From Linanthus parryae (lineage: Eukaryota > Streptophyta > Magnoliopsida > Ericales > Polemoniaceae), in assembly GCA_023055425.1 (NCBI GenBank), contig JALGPY010000001.1, positions 117,161,057-117,225,056 of the forward strand: DNA of 64,000 nucleotides. Reading direction: 5' to 3'. Each line of letters opens with the position of its first letter. Position 1 is the stretch's first letter. The notes beneath the pieces were generated by a model, which worked only from the letters and a program-made list of their open reading frames with translations, ran no database searches and was not told where the DNA came from. Made by a program: the position numbers and the translations under genes. Below are positions 20,869-33,599 of the stretch, piece after piece.

Positions 20869-23800
20869 ATGGCCAAGACAAAAGGATCTAAGCCTGTCAA
20901 AGACCCTGAAGAAATACCTGATCTTCCAAAGACCCTGTGGAGAAAAGCCCCCTATTTAGGTGGGAAGGACTTTTATCATGCTAGGGTTAAGGTAAAGAAT
21001 CTACCGGCTCCTGCCCCCTCTGGAGAATTGCTAATTGACACTGCCTACAACTGCAGCCATGTTAGAGTTAATCGAATCCAAGGATGTGGTAAGGTTAGGA
21101 GTTGAAAATGGGTTCTTCCCTCATACTGCAATTTCTACCCAGGCCTTTGTACAAAAGTTGCATTTGATGGATGAGTGGATTGACCATGTATTGACCCACC
21201 ATGCTATCGCATTAGACAATGCTGGGATTTATTTCGCAGTTCGTGCTATGAAGGGTGTTGCCGTGAAGCTGGATCCATCCATGCTTCTAAACCTTCTTTC
21301 TCGCTATTCACCTGCGACCCACACCTTTCATTTCGCTGAATTTGAAGCTGCCCCCACTTTAGAGGATGTTCAAATTCTATATGATCTTTCTCCTATGGGC
21401 GAAGTGGATCCCCTAAGTGCTTTGAAACCTGGCCCAGAACTCACTCTATATACGCAGATGGAGGAGTGCTTGTCCGAGGTAAAGAAAATTTCAACTCGAT
21501 GGACATCTGCGAAAGTACTTCATGAATGGCATCTAGTTGAAACGTCTGCGAAGAACGCTTGGGGGAAGTGGGTGCAATACTTCTTTTGTGACTATGCGAA
21601 TGGTAGCATTACCAAGGAAATTCTGGATAAAGATCCGAATGCGAATAATTTCATAGAAGGGAAAGGGTATCATCTGACCTTGTGCGGCTTTCTTTGTGCC
21701 TGGTTATCGAGGTATTTGATTGATGGTCATCCTCATGATGGAGTCTTCTATCATGTCCTACCCCTAGCTGTTAAGTTGACCCTTGGTCAAAAAGTCGCAC
21801 TTGGACCTCTCGTACTAGGCACCTTATATCATCGATTGGACCAGCTGGTGGGGGCGATCAAGGACTCTCGCGGGCGTCTTGATGTGTTGACTTTTTTCAA
21901 CATCGCATTTCTTACCATGTGGGTTTTCGAACGATGGCCCTCTTATGCTCATGTTCCTTCTAGGCCCAGTAAGTGGTGCGTTCCAGGTGCGGAGAATGAA
22001 CTTCCCAGTGGGAGAGCTGCTCGATGATTCAGAACCAATCTTCCCAAGTGTACATGGAGTCTGATATGCGATGACCGGAGCAAGTTTACAGCTAGGCCTT
22101 ATGCCACACGCATTTAAAATGTGTGATGGTTTCCGAAGTTGTACCCCACTAGATCTGGTTCCTACTCAGAAGAGCTCCTTCTTAAAGGGCATGATCGCTA
22201 TCGCGAATTCTTCTGCTGGTGCTTGAGAGGCTCCCTTTCTGCTCTTTCCGAAAATGTTTCTGAGCTAACTCCCATATATGAAAAGATCACAGTCGATGTT
22301 GACCCAACTCGCGTCTCTCCCCAGTTTGGTTTTGATGCAGTTGCGCCTTCCATTTGGCCTAGGTCAATCGCAAGGAATTGCTACAAGCGACTGCTGATAG
22401 GCAAGTGCAAAACAATTTTTCTGAGCAACTTTCCCTTCATCCAACCTTCAGGTAGTCGTGTAGGTCGCCCCTCCAAGAATTGGATTGCTTACTGGACTGC
22501 TCAGCTGGCCAGGTTTGAGACGCACTCGACTCCTACTCCCAGTAAAGCTCTTGTAATTAAGAGGAATGCCTTTCCATTCCGCCCCAATTGCAGCTTGGAT
22601 GATTCCCAATACGGTTTTTATTCCCTGCTTGATTCTGACAATCACCTGTGCCCAGCCACTATTCTTGGGGAGAAGATGACTGCTGTTAGGGAGGGAATTT
22701 CGCATGTAATCAAGTACAGCGAAGATTTTGCCAAGGTAAACAATTTTCCTTTATGCATGATAAACTTCTTTCTCTTGGTGCGTTGAAGCTTACACCCAAT
22801 TTTATGTTTTAGTGTTATCTGAGGAGATTCGCATCTGGAGAACGCTCCAAATCGCTGGTCAACTCCATCGTTGCCGCAAAAAGGCAAGGCAAGGAAATTC
22901 CTGTGACAATGGAACTGGCTCCCCAAGTAGAGGCTCGGATACGCGAGTAAATGGATGTGTTTGCTTGCTCGCTGATAGACAATACTCCCGGAGTGGATGC
23001 AGAGGTTTCCCCAATGGCCAAAAGGAAAAATCAGAAGGGCATTGTGATCTCCTCCCCTCCTAGAAATGCTCCAACTCCATCTCCTGCGAAGTCTCTTGCC
23101 TCCAAAGACAAAGGCAAAGGCCGCATGCCAGGCAAGGCGCATAAAGAGATCGCGGTTGAGACTTTTATTCCTTTTGGTCAGGAAGAAGAGGAAGAGGAGG
23201 ATGAGGAAAGATAAGTGAGAGAAGGAGATGATGAAGAAGAAAGAGGAGAGAGCGAAAGAGAAGAAGAAAGAGATGAGATACAAGAAGAAGACTCGGAAGG
23301 TATCTCAAGTAAGCTTGTCTTTTTCACACTTTAGCTCTTGCAATAGTTGCTAATTATTTTTATTTTCGCATATGATGACACAAAAACCATCAGCGGCCTC
23401 CTGGCCAAGGAGAAGAAAAAGACCAAGGGTTCTCGCTCTGGCATTTCCAGCGAGACCATAGACGAAGATATCCTTGCTGATTCTGAGAGAATGGCTGCTG
23501 AAGCAGAAGAGAGAAGGAGGAAGCTCGAGGAAGATGAGATCGAGCTCATGAAAAGGAGAAGTCTGGAAGAACAACCTACTGACAACGCAGACGTGGCTGC
23601 CTTGGAACATGCCTAGGAGGACTTTGAGGAGATCGCAGGTGGCAAATAACGTGATATTTTTAACCTCGCTGTAACTTATGAGGAAGTAATTATTGGTGCA
23701 TTAAAGCATGGCTTATCAAAATATGATATTCGCCGATGGCTAGTAGGCAAGTGTGGCGAACCCTTAGGTAATCATTCAAACAATGTTTGTGGACCAGTCT

Positions 23801-25242
23801 TAGTAACACAATCACTATCGTAACGAGTTTCTTCGCACCACCAGGTCACGCTCACCTTAAAGATGTGCTAAATGAGGATACTCTAGTAGGATATGGTGTC
23901 GCATCTTTAACATATGATGACGGAGCTGCGATCCCACCTAAGTGTGGAGGTGCTCGCTTTTGATCTATCAGAATAGAAATACTATTTATAACGCAAGTTT
24001 ACCTCAAAATTTTCCTGTCTTGAATCGCAGGCGATGCTGCCGTCGCACCGGGTTCTGCTGATAATGCATCAGCTACCAGAGAGGCGACGGGCGAGGCGGG
24101 TGTTGACGACCCTGATGAGCACATGCCGGAGCAGAGGAGTCAGCTCCCTACATCTTATGCCCCAGAGCAAAGCTCTCATGTTGAGAAGCCTATCGCAACT
24201 ACTTAGTACGCATGAGAACCTCTGGAGGACATCATCGAGGTATCTGATGATGTTGAAGCTGACACTGTGTCAAGAGAAGAAGATGCTGATGCATAAGTTG
24301 AGGAAATGGAAATAGAGGATGCTGGAGCTGGAGCTGAATTTCATGAAAATGAACAGGTCATGGAAGACAAAGCATCACATGAAAATGTTGATGTTCAAAT
24401 GAATGCTCCCGAGCCACAAGGACCTCTCGCAGCTGGAGAAGTTCTTAGTCAAGAAGCAGCCGCTACTGTTGCTGTTCCTTCCACTGAGGTAGAGCTTTTA
24501 CAGGTTCCCCCAGCATGGAGTTTCTGGAGTTCGCAATTTGGAGCTGCTGTCGCACCTATTGCAACTTATACCATCCCTGCCAACCATAATGAGCTCGAAC
24601 TCGCGGCTGACAGACAAGCAATGCAGCAAGGGCATGCTTCGGCTTTTCCAGCGATGTGCATTCCCTCTTTGCGTGAGATCCTTGAAGGGACTGGTATGTT
24701 ACCACTTTTCGCATTCTACACCTTTGTTTAAAAGCTTTCATGCTCTAAACTTAATCATTTTTGCCAGGAATGAAGCAACCTGATGTGGATTAGCTGATAA
24801 GGATGCGCCTCTCATACCCATGGTCATTTGCGAGATCTCTGGAGCTAGAGCTAATGACAGAAGGCTTTTCTTGACTGAAGCCATCTGGATTCTAGAGCAA
24901 CTGTCTGTGGCTACCCCCGCAACCATTTCTCCTAATAATGCACGGTTGCTTTATAGCACATGCAAGGGGCTTCAGGCTAAAGTTCAAGGCAAACTAGGCT
25001 TCGGGTATCTTCTCAACAGGGTCACCCAGATCCTCGCGTCTCTGAGTTTGAAACATGGCTACCACAACCTCGCATCTGAAAGACGGAAGTTAGAGGAACA
25101 AAGGCAGAAGGCTGAAGAAGCCGTCAACCTCTTTCATGCGATGAATGCCAAGTACGAGAAATTGAAACAAGAAGTGCATCAAGCAAAAGAGGCGTCGCTC
25201 TTGTTTTCACCAGAAGATCCTTTAATCAAGGATTTATTTTAG
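20869..25242 (+). pseudogene. Plant mobile domain (PMD) protein gene, decayed
   Basis: The start MAKTKGSKPVKD follows a pyrimidine tract and CTGCAG acceptor. A frameshift near 21040-21100 and a TGG-to-TGA change at 22025-22027 break exon 1; a second stop lies near 22117. PMD motifs survive: THTFHFAEFEAAPTLEDV, AWLSRYLIDGHPHDGVFYH and TMWVFERWP. Exon 1 ends at 22735 (AAG|GTAAAC), exon 2 runs 22813-23299, and exon 3 should start at 23372, but its acceptor AG has become AT. Further intron signals lie at about 23768-23844, 23954-24030 and 24695-24768. The last frame (24820-25242) ends in a Lys/Glu-rich coiled coil. PMD proteins are plant-specific and are found in host silencing factors (MAIN, MAIL1) and in transposons. 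No function is claimed for this copy. Confidence 0.85.
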
Positions 25243-27024
25243 AAACAAAAATATTATTTTAATGCTAGTGTTTCTCCCCCTTTTTTCAACATTTGAAACT
25301 TTATGTCCCATTTTGCCCCTCTGAGGATTTTGCACCCGTATCTTGATGCATATCAATTATGACGTCATATGCTGACGTAATTGCCTTGATTTTCGTGCTA
25401 ATAATTTATTAGATAAGCACGATTTCCTTGGGAGCCACATCCTTATTATGACCTTCTGTCATTAATTAGGGTGTGCCACCGAATCCTCATAGCCTTTAGT
25501 AGGGTAATTGATTTTTACCTCTTTTTGAGTCGTAAGTAATTGATTCTTACCCGTTTCCCAATCTTTGCTGACTCGGCCAGGGAACTGAAGAGTCCCTTAT
25601 GGAGTCTATATAAACCTTGCCTCTTGCTATTTGGGTCTTTCATCCCAAAATGTGGCTTACCATGAGTCCTTACGACTGCTGGCATCAATGCTTGTCCTTT
25701 GTTGATTCATGTCAATTTCAGGCTGTAAAACCTGAGTTTGTGCCTTGTGCCATAGAAATAGCTCCCAAGATCTTCTTTGTAAAGCTTACCGATCTTCATG
25801 ATCTTTTTGAAGAAGATTTACATAATATTTCATGCTTCTGCAAAGATTCTTCTTTGTCTATTATGTTTGCAGGTCGTATCTCCGGTTTCCTTCCGGCGAG
25901 GCGCAACCTGTACTGACCTTTTTATGGAATCGTAATTAATGGTGTGTTTCTCCTCTAGCTTTCCTGGAGGAGAACTATTTTCCACCATTGTTTTGAACAA
26001 GGTGCGACGAGCCATGGCGCTCGTCTCTCTGCACAATAAGATTCCTGCCCCAGGAGTTGTTCTCCACTTGTTCTTCACGTCTGCAGCCGTCAGGACATGA
26101 GGTTCATCTGACATATCTCTTGGGCAGAAGATCAATCAAAAGCTTTGTTCTGATCTAGGACCTTGACGATAGCGTCCTGTCACATAGCTCTTGTTAGGAC
26201 CCGTAGGCCGTTCATTTTAGAGTAGGAATTTTCCTTAGTATAAGCTTGTGCTTATAAGCTGCTATCTAGACAGATAAATTATAAGTCATTCTGACTATTA
26301 ATGAAGTATGCTTTGTCATTTTCTGTTCTTGTTTGATACAACAAATTGAGATTTCGCATGCGTATTTGCTATACGACGAAACAAGTTATGTTTCCTTCGC
26401 GTTTTGCATTCGGATATTGCCCGAATAATTTCTTTTATCTCAAGCAAATAAGTTTTGCATCGCACAAGGCGTTGTCGCTATGGCTTGCTATCTAGGTAGA
26501 TGGGCTTGCAGATAAATTAAGATCATGATTCAATATTGTTGCTATCTAGGAAGATAGACCTTTCTTGTTGTTACTATCGCTGCTATCTAGGCAGATGGGC
26601 TTGTAGATCAATTAAGATCATGTTTGAACATTGCTGCTATCTCGGCAGATGGGCTTTGCTCGCACAAAGGCGTTGTTACTATCGCTGCTATCTAGGCAGA
26701 TAGGCTTTTAGATCACTTAAGATCATATTTCAACATCGCTTCTATCTCGGTAGATAGGCTTTGGATCACATGGGATCGTATATTATTGATGCTATCTAGG
26801 CAGATAGGCTTTTGTTGTAAGTAAGCAAAGAAGCAAATAAAATGATAAGAGACAGTCAAGATAATAAAATTCTTCTCATATGGTAGAATTCTTTTATTAA
26901 AAGCACCCTCATATGGGAGAGACATGACTACAAGTTCCTCATATGGGAGGAAACAACGCATGAATTTATTGTAGGACTAGACATACAATCCAACAGTCAT
27001 TTGAATCAAATATAAAGAGAGAGG
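25243..27024. other. Element B spacer between the two gene strands
   Basis: No credible protein. It lies between the end of the plus-strand PMD gene and the end of the minus-strand integrase frame. It holds the tandem repeats at 26483-26815 and, at 26872-26960, three CTCATATGG(G)AG-type words around short direct repeats. Both genes converge here, so their transcripts would overlap or terminate in it. Confidence 0.6.
26483..26815. repeat. Degenerate ~50-60 bp tandem repeat
   Basis: Seven or so units share GCTATCTAGGCAGATGGGCTT, usually followed by (G)TAGATCA(A/C)TTAAGATCAT. Units start near 26483, 26542, 26583, 26636, 26686, 26740 and 26789. The core CTATCTAGGCAGATAGG is itself an imperfect palindrome. 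A lone related word lies at about 26263. Confidence 0.75.
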
Positions 27025-27885
27025 CTAAGGATAAAATTTATTGATCCAGCGCATATTGATCGGGCTTGAGGTTGTGGCAGTCCCATGAAGCCTCTGTATG
27101 GTGCAGTAACCACTGTCAAAAACTTCTTTAACCTCGAACGGCCATTCCCAATTAGCTGCCAACTTTGGATAAGCTACTTCCCACATGAAATGATCTGAAG
27201 CTCGTAAGACCAAGTCTTCAACCGCAAAGTCTCGGTGTTGAACTGTTTTATTGTACGCGCGAGCAATCTTCTCCTTGTACCTCTTGTTGGCCCGCTTAGC
27301 TTGTTCGCGCTTCTCTTCCAATAGAATCAAGTCATGATCACATTGATTGTCATACAAGGCATGAAAGGCTAACCTCGCAGAGTTGACTTTTACTTCCGCC
27401 GGTACAACGGCTTCAGCTCCATGGCATAGAAGGAATGGAGAGACTCCTATGGGGGTCCTTGGCGAAGTTCGATATGCCCATAACTCTAAATTTATAGAAT
27501 TGGCCAACTTTTTGTGATCGTCTGCGACCATCTTACTCAAATCCTTAGAAGTGTCTTGTTGGTTGCTTCTTCTTGACCGTTCCCTTTTGGGTAGTAAGGA
27601 GTGGAACACACTTGCCTTATGTTGTATTCCGCTAGTTTCGCGGCCACCTGGCGATTTACAAAAGGAGTGTCGTTATCCGAGAGGATTGTATTGGGGATTC
27701 CAAACCTGTATATGATGTCTTCTTGAACGAAATTGACCACTGCGAGGGAATTGGCTGTCTTGAGCGGTACTGCCTCCACCCACTTGGTAAACAACTCAGT
27801 CGCGGTTAAGATACACCGGTTCCCATGTGAGGCCGGTCGAATGGGGCCAATAAAATCTAGAGCCCAAGTTTGAAATGGCCATTAT
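27025..27885 (-). pseudogene. Ty3/Gypsy integrase remnant (element B)
   Basis: Minus-strand frames give FTKWVEAVPLKTANSLAVV and LSDNDTPFVNRQV of the DDE integrase core, then STPYYPKGNGQEEATNKTL. After a frame change come LWAYRTSPRTPIGVSPF and a C-terminal domain ending NMRWINKFYP. The order and motifs fit the integrase of Tat/Athila-type Gypsy elements. At least one frameshift (about 27540-27600) separates core and C-terminus. Protease, reverse transcriptase and RNase H are absent: the frame runs directly back into gag. Confidence 0.85.
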
Positions 27886-28059
27886 TCGATCCATCTGTGC
27901 GGATTGAGCCTGGATAGCCTTCGTCTGATTCTGGATAGTGGCGTTCAAAGTCTCCAAAGTCGGAGTTCCAGCGGCGGCCGCGAATTTGTGACGGGTCTCC
28001 TCTCCCGAAGTTGTCTCAGTGGAGGGAGATCTGTTGCTAACGTCGTCTTCGTGAGACAT
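27886..28059 (-). pseudogene. Gag N-terminus fused to integrase by deletion
   Basis: The ATG at 28059 lies about 40 bp after the presumed primer site. It starts MSHEDDVSNRSPSTET and contains a coil-like QNQTKAIQAQSAQMDRIM. Near 27885 the sequence passes straight into integrase (TWALDFIGP in the other frame). One internal deletion therefore removed the rest of gag and the front of pol, leaving a non-autonomous element. Confidence 0.7.
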
Positions 28060-28081
28060 GGTTGCTTGCAGTGGTAAGTTT

Positions 28082-28097
28082 CACGTCAGGTTCACCA
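28082..28097 (-). promoter_or_regulatory. Element B presumed primer-binding site
   Basis: The minus reading TGGTGAACCTGACGTG starts two bases after the 5' LTR end. TGG matches the CCA tail of any tRNA; the particular tRNA was not identified. Confidence 0.5.
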
Positions 28098-28099
28098 AA

Positions 28100-28712
28100 T
28101 GCGTACGATAGAATCCTTTGAGGAAGATTCAATATACACCAAGAGCAGGGGATAGAAAGAACACGGAAAGAGTAGAGTGTGTGTAGGGAGAGAGAGTAAG
28201 GCAATAGCAACTGTATGAGAGAGAGACAAAATTTTGGCAGAGCTTCCGCGTAGTTCAGGTGAATCGTCTTATGTAAGGAAGGGTTAACGATCCTATATAT
28301 AGTGGAGAATATGACCGTCGTAGTGGGTTAATGCACCCATTAATGGCGGCTTAATTACCTTAACCACAACGGCACGTTCGTCCGTATATATAGGGACCGT
28401 TACGCACTTCGTCCGCGTATACCGGAACCGTTATGAGGTTGACCGGGTTTATGGAGCTCGTGCCATAAATCTCTCAAAGCAGTTACTAAAGGTCGCGCGC
28501 GGGCTAGGTTGTCGCTCGCGCGCGAAGGACTTACTCTAGCCTCCAAACCACTAAGTCCCTACAAGTTCCGTGTGGTGGTATGCGAGAGCCCTGTCTCGCA
28601 GCCCCCACATGGATCAGCGCGGGTGGTGATCCTGTGTATGTGGAGCACAGCTAGGTGCGCTAGATGATCGCCACGTGGCTAAGATCTGTCTATCTAAAAA
28701 GCACTATCTACA
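28100..28712 (-). repeat. Element B 5' LTR
   Basis: 613 bp, TGCGTACG...ACTATCTACA on the plus strand, collinear with 19515-20128, followed by target duplicate GGGAG. Confidence 0.9.
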
Positions 28713-28746
28713 GGGAGAAACTCACTTTATTTATTGATCAAACTAA

Positions 28747-29503
28747 GGGTCAGTTTGACAAAGTGGTTTTTTTTGGTTTATGGTTTTTAAACTAAATGGT
28801 TTCTTTAAAGTGTTTGTTTTGAATGGTTTAAAAACCAGATTTTAAACTAGTTTTTTCCAACTTTTGCCTTGGTGAAAATAACCAACTTTTGGTGGTTTTT
28901 TCTTTGGTTTATTTCTATGACACACAAAGACGATATTATCCTCACACCGTAAACGTATTAGACTGAAAATTGTCGAGCATTTTGGTAGTTCTTTGACATA
29001 TTAATCGTCGAAGTAATTAAAAAGATCACTTATAATTTTTTATATACTTCCTTCATAATATTGTTTTTCCCATTCTCAAAAAAAAAATTGGTTTTCCCAA
29101 AAAAACTCACTTCACACTTTAATGTGATGTTCGTATTATTTAGGGTCAACTATTTTTGTTGTGTTATTTTCCTAGTTGATTAAATTTTTGCTATCAGTTA
29201 AACAATGTTGCATTGAAAGAGTTATCTTGGATTCATGTGTTTGTTTGTGAGTTTTTTTTTGTTTTTTGTTCTTTTACTTTTACAAGCAACAACCCTTATA
29301 TGCACAAGGACAAATATGTCATTTTATCAATAACATCTAGTTTAAAAACAACTAACAAACACATTTCTTCAGTTTTTAATCTAGATTAAAAACCACCACC
29401 AAACACACTGGTTTAAACAGAATCTCTAGAAAAAGCCAAAAAAAATTCCACCACAATCTATAAACTAGTTTTTCCACCAAAAATCACTCTACCAAACTCA
29501 CCC
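28747..29503. mobile_element. PIF/Harbinger-type (Tourist-like) MITE
   Basis: A 757-bp AT-rich non-coding element has inverted ends GGGTCAGTTTGACAAAGTGG and GGGTGAGTTTGGTAGAGTGA (right end reversed). It is flanked by the 3-bp duplication TAA (28744-28746 and 29504-29506), as expected for PIF/Harbinger. It is inserted in the last codons of the LINE 1 RNase H frame and supplies that frame's current stop codon. Confidence 0.85.
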
Positions 29504-29506
29504 TAA

Positions 29507-32500
29507 AACTGGGCCAATGAAGCCCGTTACATCATCTTCTATCTCTTTTGATGCCCAATGGGGCTCCTGACTGGACCACTCCTGATACACTTCGGTTATA
29601 AGCCCGTGTTTTGCATGCAGGTGGGCTACTACATTTGTGGATCGTCTACTATATTGAACAAAGAAAATGGACAGTTGTCTCGTGAGTTGAATTGCTTCAT
29701 TTAAGACTGCTCCTCTTTCCGAGTAACTTTCCCAATTCCCTTTCATCATCTTCTGCATCTCCATTACTGTAGACATTGAATCGGTTTCTATCACCAGAGC
29801 TTTGCAGTCGAACTTGAGGACAAACCTTATACCGTAGCGGATGGCTTGTACTTCTTCCATTCGAGATTTAGTCTTGAAAGCCACTGGCTTGGAAAAGTCG
29901 GCGATGTACCCTTTGTACCGTCTCTGATGACTCCACCGGCGTTGGCATCGAGGTCTTTAAGTCCCAGGCACCGTCGACGTTTAACTTTACTGTGCCTTTT
30001 TCGGGAGGACGCGAGGTCTGAGACGGCGGAATGGAGATCGGAGGGTGTTTTTTTCTAGAGGCTTCGAAGCTTTCCATTTTATCCACCGCAGATTTCACAA
30101 TTTATGATGTCTCTCTCCATCTCTTCTTGAAAAAATGAACTGGTTTTTGTTTGACTATATCTTTGGCAAGCACTTGCAGATGAGGTTGAGGTTTCGATCA
30201 CTTTTGCTACTTAGAATTTGGGACTCGATAAAGTGGTTGAAACTCGGCCTTTTTAGCTGAATATCTTGGTTTGGGAAAGCTAATTTCCAGACATTTTTTG
30301 CTAATTCGCATCGAAAAAACATGTGTGATTCATCTTCATCTTCCTTTCCACACAACGCACATCTTGATTTGAATTCCACTCTTCTTTTGATCAGATTCAT
30401 GGTAGTAGGAAGAGATATCTTCCATCCTCTTCATACTGTAAAGAGATGTCTTCTAGGAATTTTCAATTTCCATAATTTTTCCAGCCACTTGTTTTCTTGA
30501 AAAATTGCACTTCTTCGAGCATTATGAGCTTGGCTTTGTATCAAATTATAAGCCAGTTGATACCCAGACTTAATACTGGAATCACCATTTTCAGTAAGTG
30601 TCCACAACAGAACATCTTTAGGAGCATTATTGGCTTGGGGGATTCGAATTATATCTTCGACATACACTGGCCAAAACACTTCTTCGAGTTCTGGGTGTTC
30701 CATTCTCCTAGATCTGGGTTTATGAAATCTTTCACTGTGAATTGTTGGTTTGTGGATTGTAATTGGCTTATAGGGGAAATCTTTTGTAAGCCAAGGATCG
30801 TTGAAAGCATCTACCTTTGATTCTTCCCCTATTCGCCATCTGCTACATGTGATAATCACTTGTCTGGTTGCCAGAATGCTAAGTCATGTGTATGAACACT
30901 GATTTGAGGTCTCCACATTCCATATATTGTTATGCATACAATATTTCTTCAGCATGACCTGGCTTAGCAATGAATATGAGTTGCTTACAATTCTCCAAAA
31001 CTGTTTGCCAAGCATAGCAGTTTTGAAATATTGGAGGTCCTTGAAGGCCAGACCACTCTGGCATCTGTTAGTCTTCAACGTATCCCACGAAACCCAGGTA
31101 ATCCCCTTAGCTTCATCTTCATGGTCCCAAAAGAACTTTCTGCTGATTTTCTCTACCTTCTAGCATACGGATTGGGGAAGTTTAAAACATCCCATTGTGT
31201 AGGTAGGGACAAATTGCGCCACTGCTTTGATTAGAGTCTCGCGACCTAGAAAGGAAAGTGAATTTCTTTTCCAACCTTTACATTTAGTTTCAAATTTTTT
31301 AGTAACAAAATTAAAATATAAAGATTTATTTTTGCAAATTGATGTCGGTAAACCCAAATATCTATCATGGGACTCCACTAATGTGACTCCACAATAACTG
31401 CTCAGAAGTTGTTGTCGTTGGCTGTCTGCGTTCGCCGAGAAGACCACCGCACTCTTGTCTAAATTTATTTTTTGGCTAGAGGCCCTTTCATAAATTTGTA
31501 ACAAATGTAAAATAACATTCATATCCTCCTCATTAGCTTTAGAGAAGAGGGTACTATCATCTGCGAAGAACAAATGCGTAATAGCAGGGCCATGAAGAGA
31601 AGCTGCCAAAATTGAGATGAGGCCATTACGACAAGCTGCGGTAAGGGCGAGGGATAGGACATCACCACACAGCAGAAACAAGTAAGGCGATAAGGGGCAG
31701 CCTTGTCGTAAACCCCTTTGAGGTATGAAACTAGAAGTCGTGATACAATCCATCACTAATTCAATCCATTTAATTCTGAAACCATACGTTCCATACAAGC
31801 ACGCACAAATATCACTCCACACGATCGTAAGACTTTGACATGTCTATTGTGAGAGTGAAACTCCCAAACTTGTCTTTTTGCGATATTTCATGGTATGAAG
31901 TAGTTCATAGGCTAGCAGGATGTTATCGGTAATTAAACAACCAGGAAAAAGGCACTTTGATAGATAGAGACAATATCAAGAAGAACTAATTTCAACATAT
32001 TAGCCATATTTTTAGTCACTATTTTATAAACCACCGAACATAGGCTAATAGGACAAAGAACATAGGGCTTTCTAACCTGATTTCCCTTGGGGATTAAGTC
32101 AATAATCGTCTTATTGACCTTGACCATGCTTCTTCTTTCATTAAGAACGTCCAGGAAAACTGCTTCTACATCCGGGCCCACTGTACCCCAATAGGTCTGA
32201 TAAAATGTAGCAGAGAAACCATAGAAACCTTGGGATTTTAGAGGCCCCATTTAACGAAGAGCTTCCTTGACCTCATTGCTCGTATAACTGCTATCTAGCA
32301 TTGATCTGTTGTCGCCAAAAACTAAATCAAAAATTTTGTTGAGGAGGGGCTTCATATCTTTTCTCCGATGATTGTTTGACGTAAATAACTCCACACAATA
32401 TTTTGTTATGATATCAATTACCTCTATTTCACTGGTGCACCACGTTCCTGCAGCATCCTTTAGCTTTATGCATTTCGTGCCTTCCTTATTGTAGCTTTCT

Positions 32501-33584
32501 GATGGAAAAATGTCGTGTTCCTGTCACCCTTCTCCAACCAATAAATGTGGCTCCTCTGTTTCCAGATCTCCTCATCTTTTAGCAAAAAGGAGTTAATCTG
32601 GGCCTTAATCTCCGAAATAGCTATACGGTTCTGCATGTAGCCATAACCTTGCTCTAAGGCAGCCAATTACCTCCCGAGCTCTTTGATCTGACTTGTAATG
32701 TTCCCAACTTCCCCCTTCTCCCATTGTTTGAGAATAGTGGCTAGGTTTGATAACTTTATCTTCAAAGAGATACCACAGGGCATTGGAGCCCACTCTCTCA
32801 AAATAAGATCCCCACAACTACTATACTGCTGCCAGAAAGCTTCAAATTGAAAACGACGCTCCCGCTGTTTCTTTGACCGATCAGCCTTCCACAATAGCTG
32901 TATCGGACAGTGATCTGAAACCGTTGCAACTAGATGGTTAATTCTACTCGATTGGAATAACATCATTCAATTAATGGTAGCAACCACTCTATCAAGGTGC
33001 TCGTATATTATTCCTCCGTTTCTTGGGTTGCTCTCCCAAGTGAAATCCTTGTCATTGTATCCAAGATCATGGAGATTTAATTCTTGGAGAACTTGACGAA
33101 ACAAACTCGCTCCTTTTTCGTCGAAACTCCTTCCACCCAACTTCTCAATAGATTTGGTCATGGCATTTAAATCACGTAGAACACACCATGGGTCCTCTCT
33201 TTGCCCACGGATACATCGTAGGAGCTCCCACGAGTGATGACGTTCCCGTGAGTCACGATTGCCATAAAACCCCGTTAGTTTCCACCATACAGACACATCC
33301 TCATCATAGACTTCACAATCTATATGCCAAAAGGAGCTTCAACCCACTTTGACTTTAAGATTGTCACGCCACAGTAATGCAAGACCCCCACTGTGCCCGT
33401 GAATACTAACAAACTTCCCTTCGAATTGACCTAACTTCCTTCTAGTACCTTCCATCTCCTTAGAAGAAATCCTCGTTTCCATGATGAAAACAAGACTTAG
33501 GCTATGGCTCCTCACAATATTGAGAGGAGCCAGAACATTTCGAGGGTTGCCTAACCCTCGAGTACTCCAACTTATTAGACTCAT
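29507..33584 (-). pseudogene. LINE 1 ORF2 (endonuclease-RT-RNase H), broken
   Basis: It starts MSLISWSTRGLGNPRNVLA at 33584, the usual start of the APE-type endonuclease in plant L1s. The domain continues with DLNAMTKSIEKLGG and TWESNPRNGG. Reverse transcriptase shows GPLKSQGFYGFSATFYQ, GLRQGCPLSPYLFLL and the catalytic FADDS. A zinc-binding zf-RVT part has CALCGKEDEDESHMFFRC near 30330. The RNase H part shows VKLNVDGAW, MEEVQAIRYGIRFV and VIETDSMS. At least seven frame breaks are present. The MITE at 28747-29503 cuts off the final codons. Confidence 0.85.
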
Positions 33585-33599
33585 TGCTTCAGGGCGGAC

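Larger units (their letters stand above)
19515..28712 (-). mobile_element. Tat-like Ty3/Gypsy element with antisense PMD gene (element B)
   Basis: The 9.2 kb element has LTRs at 19515-20128 and 28100-28712 and the target duplication GGGAG at 19510-19514 and 28713-28717. The LTRs differ by roughly 20 substitutions by eye (about 3%), so it is older than the Copia insertion. The purine tract next to the left LTR and the integrase reading frame fix the sense strand as minus. Sense coding is reduced to a gag start fused to integrase. The antisense (plus) strand holds a decayed multi-exon PMD gene at 20869-25242. Tat-lineage elements with extra antisense ORFs are known; here the gene is visibly spliced. 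Confidence 0.9.
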
